DNA of 64,000 bases, taken from positions 81,413,150 to 81,477,149 of the forward strand of contig JARZZO010000002.1 of the NCBI GenBank assembly GCA_030544215.1. The letters run 5' to 3'. The stretch comes from Zantedeschia hybrid cultivar. Taxonomy: Eukaryota; Streptophyta; Magnoliopsida; Alismatales; Araceae. The stretch's first letter is position 1. Every line of letters starts with the position of its first letter. The translations under genes and the position numbers were made by a program. Under the pieces are notes generated by a model that was not told the DNA's origin, did not search any database, and was given only the letters and a program-made list of their open reading frames with translations. Below, one piece after another: positions 46,295 through 58,785 of this stretch.

Positions 46295-49200
46295 ATGAAC
46301 AGCACGGCTGCGGCGGCGGCGGCGGCGGGCGGTTCCCGGCCGCCGTTCACGGCGTCGCAGTGGCAGGAGCTGGAGCACCAAGCGCTCATCTTTAAGTACC
46401 TGATGGCCGGGATCCCCGTCCCGCCGGACCTCCTCCTCCCCATCCGCAAGAGTTTGGAGTCCATGGCCGCACGTTTCTACCACCACCCCACCAGTAAGAA
46501 TCTCCATCCTATCCACCCTCCGCTCTCTCTCTCGCCACCCCCCCTCTCTCTCTCTCTACTCGGATATGGCACCTGAACTTAAGAATGGTGTAAAAATGCA
46601 CTTTTTTCATCTTATATGCTATTAGGTTTTCAAAAAGATGCCTGTTTCGATGCTAAAATAGGGGTCCTAAGCTCCGGCCTATGGCAGTTTTGCTTCACCC
46701 CTTCGTTGTTCTTTAACCTTTCCCTATTCTTGATCATGCCTTGTCTTTTCGTTTATGAAAAGATCGCTGCTTTGTTTTTCGATTTTACGGCGCAGTAATT
46801 TTTTTGTTATTTTCTCTTCAAGGTGCCTGCTTTATGTGTTACTTGTTTCAGGTTTTGGTTTTTGAGTTTTTTTCAAATCGTTTTCCGGGCATTTTTCCAG
46901 CTATGGAATCTTTCTGGGTAATCTGCATCGATGGGCTTCCGCTGTCCCTTTCCCTGTTATTCCCATGGGCAGTTCCGTTCTGTTCTGTTCTATTGCCGCA
47001 GATGGGTTGTGTTCAAAAATAGGAACCAGTATGCTCAGTCTGTGCAAGACTGCAACAGTTATTGCTTGGGGGCCTAAGCTGAAATGGGAAAGCTTGTTGC
47101 TTTTTTGTTTATTTGGTCTGTTCCTTCTGCATTTTTAGTTTGAAAGTAGACTGGGATAAAGCTAGATGTGAAGGCATCCTGTTCAACATTTGTTGACTTG
47201 GTTTTCGTTACTGCTCAATTCACCAATCTGTGATGCGTACAGTGGGCTACTGCTCCTTCTATGGGAAGAAGCTGGACCCGGAGCCCGGCCGGTGCCGGAG
47301 GACGGATGGGAAGAAGTGGAGATGCTCCAAGGAGGCGCACCCGGACTCCAAGTACTGCGAGCGGCACATGCACCGCGGCCGAAACCGTTCAAGAAAGCCT
47401 GTGGAAACGCAAAACATTTCTCAGCCTCAGTCTTCGACATCGTCGCCGTCATCTACTGTCACCTCCCTCGCCCCCTCCGGGAGCGGGGTGAGCGGCGGAA
47501 GTTGCAGCGGCGGTGCCGGTAGCCTCCCCAGCGGCATCCCCTTGCAGTCCCTTGGTGGCGGCAGCGGTGGCAACTCCTCTAATCAGGTGTCTTTGGCAGG
47601 GACCAGCCTAGGTCAGCTGCAGATGGACCCGGGTGCCTTTGGAATGGGTAGCAGAGATTATGGGTACGTCCTGGTTTTCCATTTGAAATCAATATTGTGC
47701 TGGTGATACCTATTGGTTCTATGCTTGTGTCATTTGCAGCTGCACCACAAGTGGTTCAGTGATCCTTGTGTCACTGTTTGCAATGAGATTTTAATGTATT
47801 CTGTCCTTTCCATTGGCTCTAGTAGTTTTGCTTTAAAGGAGTGATTCTGCTTTAAAGGGAATGATCCTTTTCATGAACAAATTGGTTATAATAATTCAAT
47901 GTTTTATTTTCATAGCAACTCTCATATAGTCTCGTTTGTTAGAGATTCATTGGCAAAATTGTCTTCTACATCTGCAGACAGGAAATAAATTGATAGTCTT
48001 GAGTTTGGTTTTGTTATATACGTCTGTCCTTTGATTTAGCTATTTGTGAGCCCATGCTTTTTTATGGTTTCTTGACCCATGACTTGTGGTACGGCATTGT
48101 AGATTAATCTGTTGGATTATGAGTGCTCTTTGGCATTTGCCACTTGGCAAATGAACTTGCAATTTTCACTGGCATCCGAGTAGTAAAATGTTTGTCTGAA
48201 GGTTACCACTATGTAGATAGCAATTAATAGTGGGCTAACCGAAGCCAGTACTCTGTGTTCCTTTTCTTTTCATTGTTTCTTTATATTCCATGCTTCACAT
48301 AATCATACTTTGGATTTTACTTGCAATGTTAGCTTGTGTTCGTGCCTGTTTAGACTGCAACTTTTGAAAAAGTATCTACCCTCTCTCTCCTTTTTTGTTT
48401 GGATTTTAAATGCAGCAGCATATGTTGCTACAGTTGTTGTCTACAGTATTACATAGATATTCCTCCTTTAGTCAGTCTGGGATTTGTTTACTCGTCACCA
48501 GTGTAGCTTGGAATCTGTCAGCTATTTGTATTATAATTCTTAATTTTGTCCTTGAGTGGTTACTTGATTTGATAGTTGCATGAGAACCTCCATTGCTAAG
48601 TGTTTGTACACAATTTGTTTGGCTACACATTGTTTCATTTTCCCTTTACTGCGCTATCAAAGTCCGAGTTACACCTGTTTGATGTTTTGAACGAGTGACT
48701 ATGTTGTTGGTTTCATCTTATTGGTAGCTTAGGCATGTATGGTTTTTTGTCTTATTTGTGTTTTACTGTGTAGGTCAGTTACACATGAATTATGAACCTC
48801 TACGAGACTACAACTATTATATGGAACAAAAAATTGAAAGATAATATTCCTTCCATAGTGATGTTGTCCAGCTTGCCTTTTCTGGTTGTCATTTTTTTTC
48901 AGTTTTTGTGATTTGCAAATTACATTGCTGGAATTATTAAATGGGCCCTACATTGTAGGCTACAACTGTTATGTGGATAAAAAAATTGAAATATAATATT
49001 CTTCCCAATGTGACATTGTTTAGCTTGCCTTTCTGGTTGTCATTTTTTTCAGTTTTCCTTGTGTGCAAATTATATTGCTGAAATTATTAATTTGCGTTCC
49101 ATTGTTTTTTTATCACTGCTTCATTCATCAATTAACGTGTGTTCAGATATCTCCGTGGGGTAAAGTCTGAGGTGGATGCACACAGTTTCTTCGCAGAAGC

Positions 49201-49630
49201 TTCAGGAAGTGCAAGGGGCCTAGGGAATGACTTCTCTCTGGATAGCACATGGCGGCTGATGCCTTCTCAAGCTTCATATTCTCTTCCAAAACCAGGAAGT
49301 GGCTCCCTCCTTCAGAGCAACTATCCTCAATTGCAACCAGTTCTGGATTTTGGTCAGGGAAGTATTAGCTCACTGTCGAAGCAGCAGCAGCAGCAGCAAC
49401 ATTGTTTCTTCGGCAGCGACTTTGATTCCACAGAGCCTGTGAAGCAAGAAAGCCAACCCCTCCGCCCTTTTTTCGACGAATGGCCCAAGACAAGGGATTC
49501 ATGGTCTGAGCTGGAAGACGACCGAGCGAACAGGACTTCATTCTCCACAACCCAGCTCTCAATTTCCATCCCCATGGCCTCTTCTGACTTCTCTACTACA
49601 AGTTCGCGGTCCCCCAACGGTGCGTCCTAA
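46295..49630 (+). CDS. GRF: Growth-regulating factor (GRF) transcription factor, 367 aa
   Basis: Exons 46295-46493, 47243-47663 and 49147-49630 join in one frame (phases 1 and 2, GT-AG). The QLQ domain spans residues 17-52 (PFTASQWQELEHQALIFKYL..), with the Gln22-Leu26-Gln29 signature that binds GIF co-activators. The WRC domain is about residues 78-121, with the C3H zinc ligands Cys84, Cys94, Cys105 and His108 (CX9CX10CX2H) and the basic RGRNRSRKPVE nuclear localisation and DNA-binding segment. The C-terminal half has YLRGVKSEV, a Gln run at 286-291, FFDEWP at 315-320 and the TQL motif at 342-344, all known GRF features. It acts in the nucleus to promote cell proliferation in growing organs, with GIF partners. 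The mRNA carries a miR396 site. The start is the first ATG in frame before an Ala run and the QLQ domain. Length is normal for the family. Confidence 0.95.
47385..47406 (+). promoter_or_regulatory. miR396 target site in GRF exon 2
   Basis: The 22-nt stretch starting CCGTTCAAGAAAGC and ending CCTGTGGAA encodes part of RNRSRKPVE. It is the conserved miR396-complementary site of plant GRF genes. It predicts cleavage or translational repression by miR396, restricting GRF expression to young tissue. Confidence 0.93.
48808..49100. repeat. Direct repeat of about 152 bp in GRF intron 2
   Basis: CTACAACTATTATATGG at 48808 and CTACAACTGTTATGTGG at 48960 start two copies about 85-90% alike by eye. Each contains TTCTGGTTGTCATTTTTTT(T)CAG, a pyrimidine tract followed by CAG. 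The second copy ends about 50 bp before the exon 3 acceptor. Confidence 0.75.
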
Positions 49631-52465
49631 GCTTAAAATATGATGAGATTTTCGGTTCCTTATTCATCTGTGCAGTACATGATTTTTATGCTTCTGTTTG
49701 TTTTTGAAGCAGATGATTGAGAAAGTCAGCTTGCGCTCTCTTGCTGGGTGTGGAGCTGAGAAGAAGTATGTGAGAAGAGCCAGCTGGAACTTTCACGGAA
49801 GTTCCTAGTCTGATCACATTCGTAGGATCAGAAGTTATTTTAGGATTTGCAATTTGGTTTGTCGCCAATGACTCTGTCTTCTTTTGAATGCCGATGACTT
49901 CTGTGTCCTTTGTTTTAATAGTTCTAAGTGAAACGATGCCTTTGACTACTGCACTTCTTTTGTCCGTTTTCATACATTTGTCTCTCTTCTATTTCAAGCT
50001 TAGCTGCTGCCTATAGAACTGTGAAACCCAGGCAATGCCGTGGAATGAAAACTGCTTCCAGGTTATTCTCCATTTTAATTATTGGCTGACTTTAGGAATG
50101 ACATGCCTGCTGCTGCTGGGTTGGACCGGCAGCACAAACATTGTTGGAACTCCTGGACTGCTCTCCCTGCAGTTTCTGCTTCCTAAGTTTTTTCTGAGAA
50201 TCTCCAGCCTTTGCCCAGCCCGCCTGGCCTTCATTTCATTCATGGGAGTGTAAGCCATGGATTTGTCAGTCTGGAAAAGCGTGTAGAAAAGGAGTTTAAT
50301 TGGTATCAATCTTGAACTAAGGAACCCGACAGCCCTCGTGTGCCTCTCTGCTGCCTTCTGAAACTTTTGTTCGTTAAGTGCACCAAAAATTCTTTGGCTG
50401 GAGGCTGGTTGCTTGTGAGAAACTTCATGTCAGAAGTTTTCTCTTTGGGGCCCAGATCTTATGGTGGGCCTGCAAATCCACATTTGAATGTTATTGTGCA
50501 GCTCCCTGGTGAGTAACAAGGAAATTTCCTGGCTGGCCGCTGGAGCTTTACCACGAGTTGTAATAGCTGCCCGGATAAATTAAAAAAAGCCTCGTTGGTT
50601 TCAACTCGGTTGCGGGCAGGTGAAGCTTTTGGTTTTTTTGGGTCTGCAAGGAACTGGCTGTTGTGGGGGGGAAGGACTAAAAAGAAAGGAAGGTTGGAGC
50701 TTGCTGCCATGGGGCCTAAGGTGAGTGGAGGTAGCAGTAAAAGATGCGAGTGACAGTTTGGAAAGCTCAAAGCTGGGCTGTGGGGTAAACAGCTCTGAGC
50801 TCTGGAATAATCTTCTTAGGGCTATGTTTCACCTGTCACCTTGGTTAAAGTTTGTAGGGCAGAACCGCAAAAGTCAACTGTGCTGTAGCTTATCACTTCT
50901 TTTTTCAGTCAGATGTTTACGAAGCCTCGATAGTGCAGACTGTACAAATAGATATTCACCAATCTTTCGTCGGTAAGAAAAATTTCTGCACTGGTGACAG
51001 TTTTGTCTTTAATTTGAAGGTTTCACCATTGTAGGGCATAATATTCTCTCTGAGTTTCGTCACTTGTGGGGAGCATATATGCATTGATCTCTACAAAATT
51101 GCAAAACAAAATTTTCTACCGTATAATTGGGGAAAGTGGGAACTGATGACCTTGGTGCTTTACCCAGCGTCTTCTCAGTGCAACCCTTTGGACTTATTAT
51201 AGGTACAATGCTAGGGAACCCCTTGGTGGTGCTTCACCCTTCTCTGTGACCGTGAGAGGTATAGGGTAAGGGTAAGATAATCCTCCTACCGTGTTACATT
51301 GACCTACGGACTCTATAGTTTCTGTACTGCTACTGCCTAGAGTTGGAAGGTTGGCAACTATGCTTTTTTGCCTGCTGCATCTTCCCTGAGAAGGCTGCAA
51401 CCTGCAACTTCTGTGGCCGTGTTTGTGTGAAGGCAGCAAAGTCTCTCCAGCTACTTGATTGGCTCTGCTATCAGATGGAGGCTCTGACTTCATGTCTCTG
51501 TATGAGGAGCAGGGACCTTGTTTCACCTCCATTAGCACTGTTGCTGAGTTGAGATTAGGTTGTCTATAGGAGATGAGATCTTTTAGACTTCATTTCTCAT
51601 ATCCTTCGATTTATAAGGATATCAATTATTTAAACTATTTAGTCGACTTTTGAAATTGAGAATAGACAGAAAACTCTAACAGTTCATGAGGTTTGAAAGA
51701 TCTCATTTCATATGGTGGAGTTGATGTCAAGCTGAGAGGATCACATCTCATCTAGTAAGACTCATGCAGAGCTGACGATAGGAATTTTTTTACGAATTTA
51801 CACCAATCATTTTTATTTTTTTTCTTACAACGGAGCAATGAGAAATTTTGGTCACTAGGGCAATCGAGTCCAGTGTGGAGCCATGTTACCCAGAGGTGAC
51901 GGAACCTCCGGAGCAGGTGGGAGCTTGTCCCCCTCGCCCCTGGAATGCTCACCAACTCCCCTTGCCGGTGGATCATTTTCGTCCGGCGCCGATCGTCTCC
52001 GTCAGAAGAAGGAAAATAAGACATCCCCACCTTAGTCCCTTCAGAAGAGGTTTTAAGAATTTTAAGGGACATTTTAAATAATTATAAGGGCTAATAAATA
52101 ATGTAAAAATTGTAAGGATGAATAAAAAACATTAAATGATTACAGAAACCGAGAGATAAAAAAATACTGAATTCTAATGTGCGTGATAAATAAACTAGGT
52201 CCACAGTCACATAAATTTATTCACAAATTTATGTGAGATATAATAATGGGATATTATTAGGTAAATGTGTATAACAGTACTTGAAATTAACGGTCCTAAT
52301 GGTCCCCTTATTGGATCTAGGCCTGTTTTGATAGTCCTACTCTCATCCTCCTTTTTTCTCCGATGCCAAGTAACGGCAGTGGACATTCTATCACTAAGAT
52401 CGGATAGTACTGCAGTGAGTTTTTTTTTTTTTTAGAATCTCTGACTTAAAAGTTCATTCACACTC
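49631..52465. other. GRF 3' UTR and spacer
   Basis: No gene was recognised. Open frames on both strands are short and without family motifs. There is a moderately GC-rich patch around 50100-50250. A T-run is at 52421-52434, just before the foldback MITE. Confidence 0.45.
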
Positions 52466-52866
52466 GAGTAATACTTGCAGTGCAGGGGAAGCCGGCGTCC
52501 GATCTCGCTTGACTGGGAGGGGGGGTGCTGATTTTTTTATTTTTCTTTCAATTTTTTTTTGACCCGATTGTATATTTTTTTAATAAAAACTTTCTGTATA
52601 GACCTTGATTCACGTGTAAAAAATATTTTTTTCAAAAAAAAAAAAATAGCCAAGTCGAGGTTGACCCGAGCGACTCGCTTTTACCATCTGAGTTTTTATC
52701 GAACATTTTAAAAAATTAAAAAAATCAAATAAAAAATAAAAGTTGACATCCCCTCTCTCATTAGGACTGCCGCACTCGTCTGATCTGATTGGATCAAAGG
52801 GCTGCTGCCCCCTGCAATACATTCTCTGTGAATTATAATGTAAGGACATTACAACAAATATTATTT
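52466..52866. mobile_element. Foldback MITE with exact target duplication
   Basis: It starts GAGTAATACTTGCAGTGCAGG and ends ATTACAACAAATATTATTT. ATTCACACTC flanks both sides exactly (52456-52465 and 52867-52876). Inner blocks pair, such as GACCCGATTGTATATTTTTTT with AAAAAATAGCCAAGTCGAGG, around GATTCACGTGTAAAAAATATT. This copy gives the clearest borders of the family. Confidence 0.85.
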
Positions 52867-53113
52867 ATTCACACTCTTCGTCTATATTATTTGATCATCG
52901 TTTCACAAGTTGGATTATAGAGGCATAATTACTAGTCGAGCAATGCTTTTTACAATATTCTTGGGAAAGATCACTTAAACTCGACTTTTGCACACCAATC
53001 TTTGATAAAAAGAAGGGTCTTAGAGTTAAGGGAGGTTTTCTTTAGCAATCGAGTAAAATCTATGATTGTTTGCTCGGGTTGTCCGTACTTTTTCGTTTAG
53101 GTTCAGGTTTGGA

Positions 53114-53232
53114 TCATTAAATAAGTTAGGAAAGATATTTACCTAGTTAATAGTTACATATGTACTCTTAGTATGTCAATATTTATATCATTAAATAAGT
53201 TTAGGAAAGATAATAACCTAGTTAATAGTTAC
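53114..53232. repeat. 74-bp-spaced direct repeat
   Basis: ATCATTAAATAAGTTAGGAAAG..ACCTAGTTAATAGTTAC at about 53114-53158 recurs at about 53188-53232 with few changes. Confidence 0.7.
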
Positions 53233-53559
53233 TTTTGGCGCTGGATTTGCTACCCTGTGGACCAGAGTTTTTCGGAGGTTTGGGTCCCTCCTGAGGTGAA
53301 TTTGAAGCTGGTCTCTTGCCACTCAGGTTATTGCAACTGGAAAAGAGAAATCAAAAGAATTCGATGCACCTCGACCCATATCTAAGTTAGATGCATCTCA
53401 TTTGAGGTCTTTCTCTTGTCGTGTTATAAATATCAAAAAAATTAATATTTAATTCTTCTTTTAAGTTTTTATCTTCCCTGAGCTTTAATTTTCACCGTCC
53501 AATCATAAAAATAAATCGTAACCATTCAATCGAGTGAGCATAAAAAAAGATTGTTACCA

Positions 53560-53918
53560 AAGATTAAAAAAAAAAAATCAAATTAGTCATTAGAGCTTAT
53601 CTCCTAGGATTTTAGTTTGGGCCTCCAATTAATGACATACTCGATTAGACCGTTGTGGTTGAGTTTTATGATCGGACGATAAAAAATAAAAAAAGTTGTA
53701 CGGATCGGCCTATTAAAGGCATTTTTTACTGTTCATTGGGTCTCAATTTTTTGATTTTTTTATTTTTTTTGAGTCATTCGATCAGAGATCAACTTATATG
53801 GACATGTAAGACATCTCGGAGCCCACTTAGAATAATTTTTTTTAAAAAAATTATTTATCCACTGTACTGAGGGGCAATGCAAATGGCACCCTTAGTACAA
53901 CAAGTATTACTCGTTGTA
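53560..53918. repeat. Foldback-family MITE, left end missing
   Basis: The right end GTACAACAAGTATTACTCG and the core (CTATTAAAGGC..TTTACTGTTCATTGGGTCTC; ATTCGATCAGAGATCAACTTATATGG) match the family. No matching left end is found. Confidence 0.5.
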
Positions 53919-54540
53919 AACTCATGATAGTTGTGATCGTTTGATCCTACAAGATAAGAAGACAATCAAAGGTTCCTCTGGCTCTTGATAGGAGAAGACC
54001 CTCTAAAGGATAAGAAAGAAGTGGGCTCTCGATTGTAAAAAAAAATGAGAGGAAAAGGTTTATTGTGTTGAGTGCATGCCTTTTTTCGTTAGTCCAATTG
54101 GAGTATTTCTCATGTGCGTCCTATAGCTAGAAGTGTACGAGGTATGTGTTTGTAGTTGGTGCTTGTATGCTGACTTGACCTTGAAATGGGTGACCAGCAT
54201 GACCATGCAGTAGTGATGGATAGGGCCCTATATGCTGCATCAATGCCTGTGTCATACCGCTATACTGCTAGGTAATGGCGTTTATAATGGCTCCCTCATT
54301 TTTAGGTAGGCGTATTAAATGAGGCCTCACGGATTTGAAGTTTCTTTTTCTTTTGGGGGGGAAGGGGGGGGGGGGGGAGAAGGGGAGGGATTGGTGGGTT
54401 TTCCTTAAAGGACCCGTTGGACAGCGGCCATCAAGGCGATTGATGGAAGCATATTGTCTACCTTATTGGTGGGCCATTTACTTATAGAGAGAGAGTCCCG
54501 AGAGAGAGCATTTGTCTTGTCCTATTTGCATAAGTTTGTG

Positions 54541-54616
54541 ATAGACGTAGACCTTAACCTTTCTTCTAAACTCTTGCAATAGACGTAGACCTTAACCTTT
54601 CTTCTAAACTCTTGCA
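54541..54616. repeat. 38-bp exact tandem duplication
   Basis: ATAGACGTAGACCTTAACC starts two identical 38-bp units at 54541 and 54579. Confidence 0.9.
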
Positions 54617-54649
54617 GATCGTCATAGTCAAGGGAGGCATATCTTGACT

Positions 54650-57600
54650 TTGGGTGACAACTATTATTTTTCGTTGAGGCTACTAGCGGAGACCAGTTGT
54701 TACGTTATTAATCCGGTTCAGTCATTCAGATTCATTTCGAATTCAAGTCACGTAATTACGGAATCAAATAATATACAAATTGAAGATGAATGATGAGAGA
54801 CAAATAACCAAGTAATCAACATGTCATTTATCATCATTAAATCTAAATATTTCATTATATTGTAATAACTAAAATCCTCAAATTACATCAAACATGTAGT
54901 GGAAAAAAAAATATCTTAACTCAGTAAAGAAATATAAAAATATATATTCTTTTTCAAATTCCTACTACATTAAATTTTAAAAAAATAGTAAAACTAATAT
55001 TAGATAACTTTCAAATGGGTCAGAGTCAAATCTCTTAAGTAATGCCATCTTCCACAGCTAACTCTTCATCCCCAATCTATGAAAATATTAGTACGATTTA
55101 TGAGTAGATTCAATAGACAAATAAAACCTACCAAATGGTAACAATGTAATAATCAAAACATGATGATATCAAATATATATGTGTTTCACAGTTTTACACA
55201 TAGTTCAAATAAGATCATGATACAAAACATAGTTAAATATAGATTTACCGAATCAAATGTATTTTCTAATAGTAAGAACAAATCGAATTAACATATAGCA
55301 TATAAGATATGATCATATTCTTATCTAACTGAATAAGTCTACTAGTCATAATCATAATAAATCACATATCAAAATGAACATATCGAACTGTATATATATT
55401 AAATTTATTATGGTATGTGACTTATCACATCAAAATCTATATTGTCAGAATAACTAATTAGAATGAACATAAATTTTTAATCAAATAGACTGAGAGCAAA
55501 AAAACTAAGTATAGATGCGAAAAGAACAAACTGAACAGATTATAAGTTGAATAAAACATATCTAAATAGCAAATTATGTTTCATAATTATGTGTCAAACA
55601 AATCAAATCCAAACATATGAATAAACATGTTTCCAACTAGTATATAGGAAACCGAACAAATAAATAAGCATATAGGCAAGTATGTTAAGGTCATGGCACA
55701 TGTACAGTCGGGAGTCTATTGTCCCACTTCGGATGACTAAAAAGAAAACACAATTACTAAGATTTTCTTATTACCTATGGGTAGAACTCATCCACAGACA
55801 TTTATAGAATGAGCCTCAATCTTCTTAAGATGACAGTGTCCAAATATATATCAAACAAATATGACACAATCATATTTTCATCTGAAAATTTAATAGACAA
55901 AATTATACATATCATATGAGTCAGAATATACTTCTTTTACATACAAAATAACCATTCAAGGGTCAAATAGGTTATATGTATAGAAAATCAAAGTGTAGTT
56001 GATAGAAATAAGTTTCTAGACAGAAAAATATACTAATAAAAGTCTTACCAATTTTTCGAACAAAAAAATTATAATTTTCAATTAAAAAGATTAATTTATA
56101 GAGCTACAAAATTAATAAATAAAGTAAAAAATAGCAAACATTTTCAGAAAATTATTAAACTTGGTTAACATATCAAATATATCAAATTTAACATGTGGAT
56201 AAAATTTCAATTAAATCGGACATCGTTTGAGTAATTTAGAGTATTGAGTTGTATATGAAGAACTTGAGTGGATGTGACCATTAGAATAAATAACAGAATA
56301 ATTTTAGTTAAAACTTTAAAAATTTTAAAAATTTTCAGATACTTATAGTTCATCATAACAGAGTTTTGGTAAAAAGTTTAAGTTATTTGACCAAGAAAGG
56401 AAGCAGTTATGGTCGATCAAAGTTCATCCAAAAGACCGAACTGTTATCAGTTTGGATAGACTGCATAGACTGAGATAATAATTATACAAAAATATTAAAT
56501 AAATTTATAAAAATCTTAAATTTGGTTAGCGCAGACATCAAGATCATGTGTTAATTAAAATTTTAAGTCATTTGGATGAGTATTTAAGGAGTTATGGTAA
56601 AAAAAAATTGGATCTAATTTTCTAAACTAACAGCAGACAGGCAGTCTGAATCTCGTTCCTACAGGTGGACGCCTTTTAAATGGAGTATAACATGGTAGAG
56701 ATGGTTTAGACTCTATGTTGAAGTTGAAAAGGTCTAAAATACTGACTTTCAAAGACGTCTTGTCGAGCGGACGTCTTTTGAATTACGTCGATTATTCTAG
56801 ACGTGATTTAGACTAGTTTTACTGAACTGTAATATCTCGTAGAATTCTCATAGAATTGAGGGTTTAAAGTATGAACTGAGATCATAGACTTATACATTAA
56901 GAATCCAAGAATCATGTTTGACCGCTTTTGATAATCAAAGTGGGATTTTTATGTTAATACAAAATAAATATTTAATGGCTTATCTTCACCTACCTCTTAA
57001 AAGAAGAATAACCGATCTTCTCTGACCAAGTCTTTAAGCTTTAGCTACGAATTCTTATTATTTTAGAGCCTTTACTACGTCTTCTAATCATCTAAAAGCA
57101 CAATTTATCTATTAGAATCAACTTTAAAAACATTAAACAATTTTTTTTTCTAGTTCTTGAAGATAAACAAACCGTGTTACTTAACCTAGAATTAAGACTG
57201 CATGTAAGAGAGCTTATGCACGACATCAAGGTCTTATTTATAGTTTTTTCCCTTCCTAATACTACTCAAATTAATCTCCTCTGATTGCAGGATCATAGTC
57301 CAACTGATGGAGTCTTGGCCAATAAGTAAAATGAATATGTTTGCAATTTAGAATTTAGATTTTCGCTCGCAGTGGGTTTCCTTGATTAAAACTCTTCAAT
57401 CTCGACTCATTTAATGACTGAATTAGCTAAAAGTCCTTTAGAAAAATTTATAATCCTTTATATATTCTTTCCAACTATATCCGTTATAGAAATTTCGGAG
57501 TTTTTGTATGTGAAGTTATCACATCTCTAATATGATGTTGTCACATAGTTTTTTAGAGTCCGATATTTGTGTAAGTCATATAAATCAACTAGTTTCCTAA

Positions 57601-58010
57601 TTAGGTCATTAATAGATTTATTGGACTTGTTTCGACTTAACTAATAATTTACCCATTCTAAACCTCTTATTACATTATTAAATAAATATTAAATAAGTTT
57701 AAATCATTTTCGTCCATTAATTGGCTTAGTTATACTTATTTAAATCTAATTGGACTTAATAAAATTTGATCTATTAACAAATAAATGAGTTTAAATCTAA
57801 GGTATAACTCCAGTCAACTTAGATCTTATACATCCCGAGGTGCCCTAGGATCCAATAATGTAGTTTGTAGGCCTTGGTCGACGTAGACCTTATTAGCGGG
57901 CTAGCGAAAATTGTGAGCAGTTTGGACTCCCGCACGGTCGGGCCCTTGTTGGGTAAACAAGGTTAATCTCCCTTCAATTCTCACGTCAAAGGGATCGAAT
58001 CTAAATATTA
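54650..58010 (-). other. Long AT-rich stretch without coding capacity, possibly LTR-type repeat
   Basis: No open frame of note in about 3.4 kb. On the minus strand CTATAAATAAGACC near 57234-57247 is a good TATA-like box, and flanking text is dense in short regulatory-like motifs, as in LTRs of plant retrotransposons. No terminal repeat pair, primer-binding site or gag-pol was found, so the class is not established. Confidence 0.3.
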
Positions 58011-58272
58011 CCAGTGAATATTATACTATGTATAATAATATAAGAAAGTAGAGAGTATTATATACACTCAAGCAAGATATATTTAGATGAGATCACTCGT
58101 ACAATTTATTACTGCAATACGACGAATATGATAGGCTTCAGAAATGTAAGTAATAATCTAAAAGAATGATTGTAATTATCCTTAGACTTGATATTAAAAT
58201 TTTTGGAATTACTTGTATCAAATAATTTTATGCTAACTGATGGGTCCGATCCAAAGTATTAGTAAAGAAAAG

Positions 58273-58526
58273 GGTAATGCTGGCACCCGAAATATTGCAA
58301 TGGGATTGTGGATAACAATGCACTAACGCAATATATAATTTTTTATCAATTTAATTTTTACTTTTAAAATAATTATAAAACTTGCAAACTAACTCAAATT
58401 CAACTTCTTTGTATTGTCCATATTTTTAAGCGGATGATCATAAAAAGGTCACAAGATTACGACATGCGCAATCCAATGGTTCAAATTGCAATAGTTGAAT
58501 CCAGCCCTTACAATAAGTATTATTAC
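58273..58526. repeat. Probable foldback-family MITE
   Basis: GGTAATGCTGGCACCC on the left and GCCCTTACAATAAGTATTATTAC on the right are similar to family ends. GGATTGTGGATAACAATGCACTAACGCAAT-like arms are only weakly paired. The target duplication is not clear. Confidence 0.4.
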
Positions 58527-58754
58527 AAAAAGACCAATGAGAGTCTCAACTAATCTCAGTTCCCTGCTTTCAGATATTCGCCTTCAATTCCAACTCGGGT
58601 TACCCTTTTGATTCCGAGAGCCGCCTTCTCTTCCTCTTCCGATTAGGATAGGGATCCTCCTCTAACGGTCGTTATTAAAAACATGATGTTCCAATCCTAA
58701 CTATTCTCGATTTTCTCCTGCTCTTCCCAGCCAACCCTGCTACTCTCAAAAGAA

Positions 58755-58785
58755 AGAAGAAGAAGAAGAAGAAGAAGAAGAAGAA
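58755..58785. repeat. (GAA)n microsatellite
   Basis: About ten GAA units. Confidence 0.9.

Noticed and set aside
54650..58010. Complete LTR retrotransposon
   Set aside because: No paired terminal repeats, primer site or gag-pol reading frames could be identified; only an LTR-like character is noted.
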